Of a DNA stretch of 14,073 nt, positions 13,935-14,073 are shown piece by piece. Origin of the DNA: CAZNER01 sp964572065 (GTDB lineage Bacteria > Patescibacteriota > Dojkabacteria > JAHIVN01); the NCBI GenBank assembly GCA_964572065.1, contig CAZNER010000050.1, positions 1 through 14,073 of the forward strand. Reading direction: 5' to 3'. A program made the translations under genes and the position numbers. Each line of letters opens with the position of its first letter. The first letter of the stretch is position 1. Under the pieces are notes generated by a model. That model had not been told where the DNA came from. It ran no database searches and saw nothing but the letters and a program-made list of their open reading frames with translations.

Positions 13935-14073
13935 TTAATTTATTCTTTTTAAATATAAATATTGATATGGTTCTAAATCTAATTCTAATATATCACTTTC
14001 TCTCTCAAATGTTTGTTTTTTCATTAAATCCATAAATTTTTTATTATTAATTTTTATCTTGGTATTCTGAATC
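13935..14073 (-). CDS. C-terminal end of a probable GH13-type sugar-active enzyme (partial)
   Basis: The frame is open from the window edge to the TAA at 13937-13935 and encodes the last 45 residues of a larger protein. The tail contains FMDLM around residue 14 and ends with LDLEPYQYLYLKRIN. A DLL-type segment followed by LxLxPYxxLWL is the usual end of the C-terminal beta domain of GH13 enzymes such as sucrose- or glucosylglycerate-phosphorylase relatives. The catalytic domain is outside the window, so the assignment rests on this tail alone. The stop abuts the start of the membrane-anchored protein (TAA directly followed by ATG). Confidence 0.45.
   Translation of the reverse strand, partial: IQNTKIKINNKKFMDLMKKQTFERESDILELDLEPYQYLYLKRIN

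Noticed and set aside
1..14073. CRISPR arrays, tRNA or rRNA genes, insertion-sequence ends or transposases
   Set aside because: I saw no regularly spaced repeats, no cloverleaf-like conserved tRNA loops, no rRNA segments and no transposase motifs on either strand.

Overview
The window is AT-rich (roughly 70% A+T by eye) and gene-dense. It looks like a chromosome segment of an anaerobic, probably uncultivated bacterium. The bacterial reading rests on near-consensus sigma-70 promoters: TTGATA/TATAAT upstream of the 574-residue and 227-residue genes, and TTGACT/TATAAA upstream of the DUF5320-like gene. Ferredoxin-linked 2-oxoacid oxidation points to anaerobic life. The thiolase plus DUF35 pair and the split (two-subunit) methylmalonyl-CoA mutase are also common in archaea, so I cannot assign a phylum. 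Almost no gene has a recognisable Shine-Dalgarno sequence, and one gene appears to be leaderless.

Positions 1-9126 hold one tightly packed plus-strand operon of eleven genes whose gaps are at most 27 bases and which includes four overlaps. In order they are: methylmalonyl-CoA mutase catalytic subunit, its B12-binding subunit, a thiolase, a DUF35-type zinc-ribbon protein, a short-chain dehydrogenase, a DUF2148 redox protein, a PLP aminotransferase, and a four-subunit branched-chain 2-oxoacid:ferredoxin oxidoreductase (ferredoxin, alpha, beta, gamma). With the enoyl-CoA hydratase at 10998-11738, these enzymes fit most steps from isoleucine (partly valine) to acyl-CoA, thiolytic cleavage to acetyl-CoA plus propionyl-CoA, and methylmalonyl-CoA to succinyl-CoA. 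Acyl-CoA dehydrogenase, propionyl-CoA carboxylation and methylmalonyl-CoA epimerase are not in the window. The pathway reading is inference.

Positions 9144-12807 hold a different kind of material. There are two unrecognised proteins (574 aa on minus, 227 aa on plus) that are richer in arginine than lysine, unlike the lysine-rich operon. The hydratase and an unlisted 38-codon membrane microprotein lie between them, both on minus. Each gene here has its own promoter candidate, and those of the two unknown genes are nearly identical.

Positions 12808-13462 hold a small operon of a Gly/Arg-rich zinc-knuckle protein (DUF5320-like) and a DUF134 helix-turn-helix protein. A perfect 16-base palindrome sits over the predicted transcription start, a good candidate operator. 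Positions 13473-14073 hold a minus-strand pair: the C-terminal end of a protein that looks like a GH13-type sugar-active enzyme, and an abutting single-pass membrane protein.
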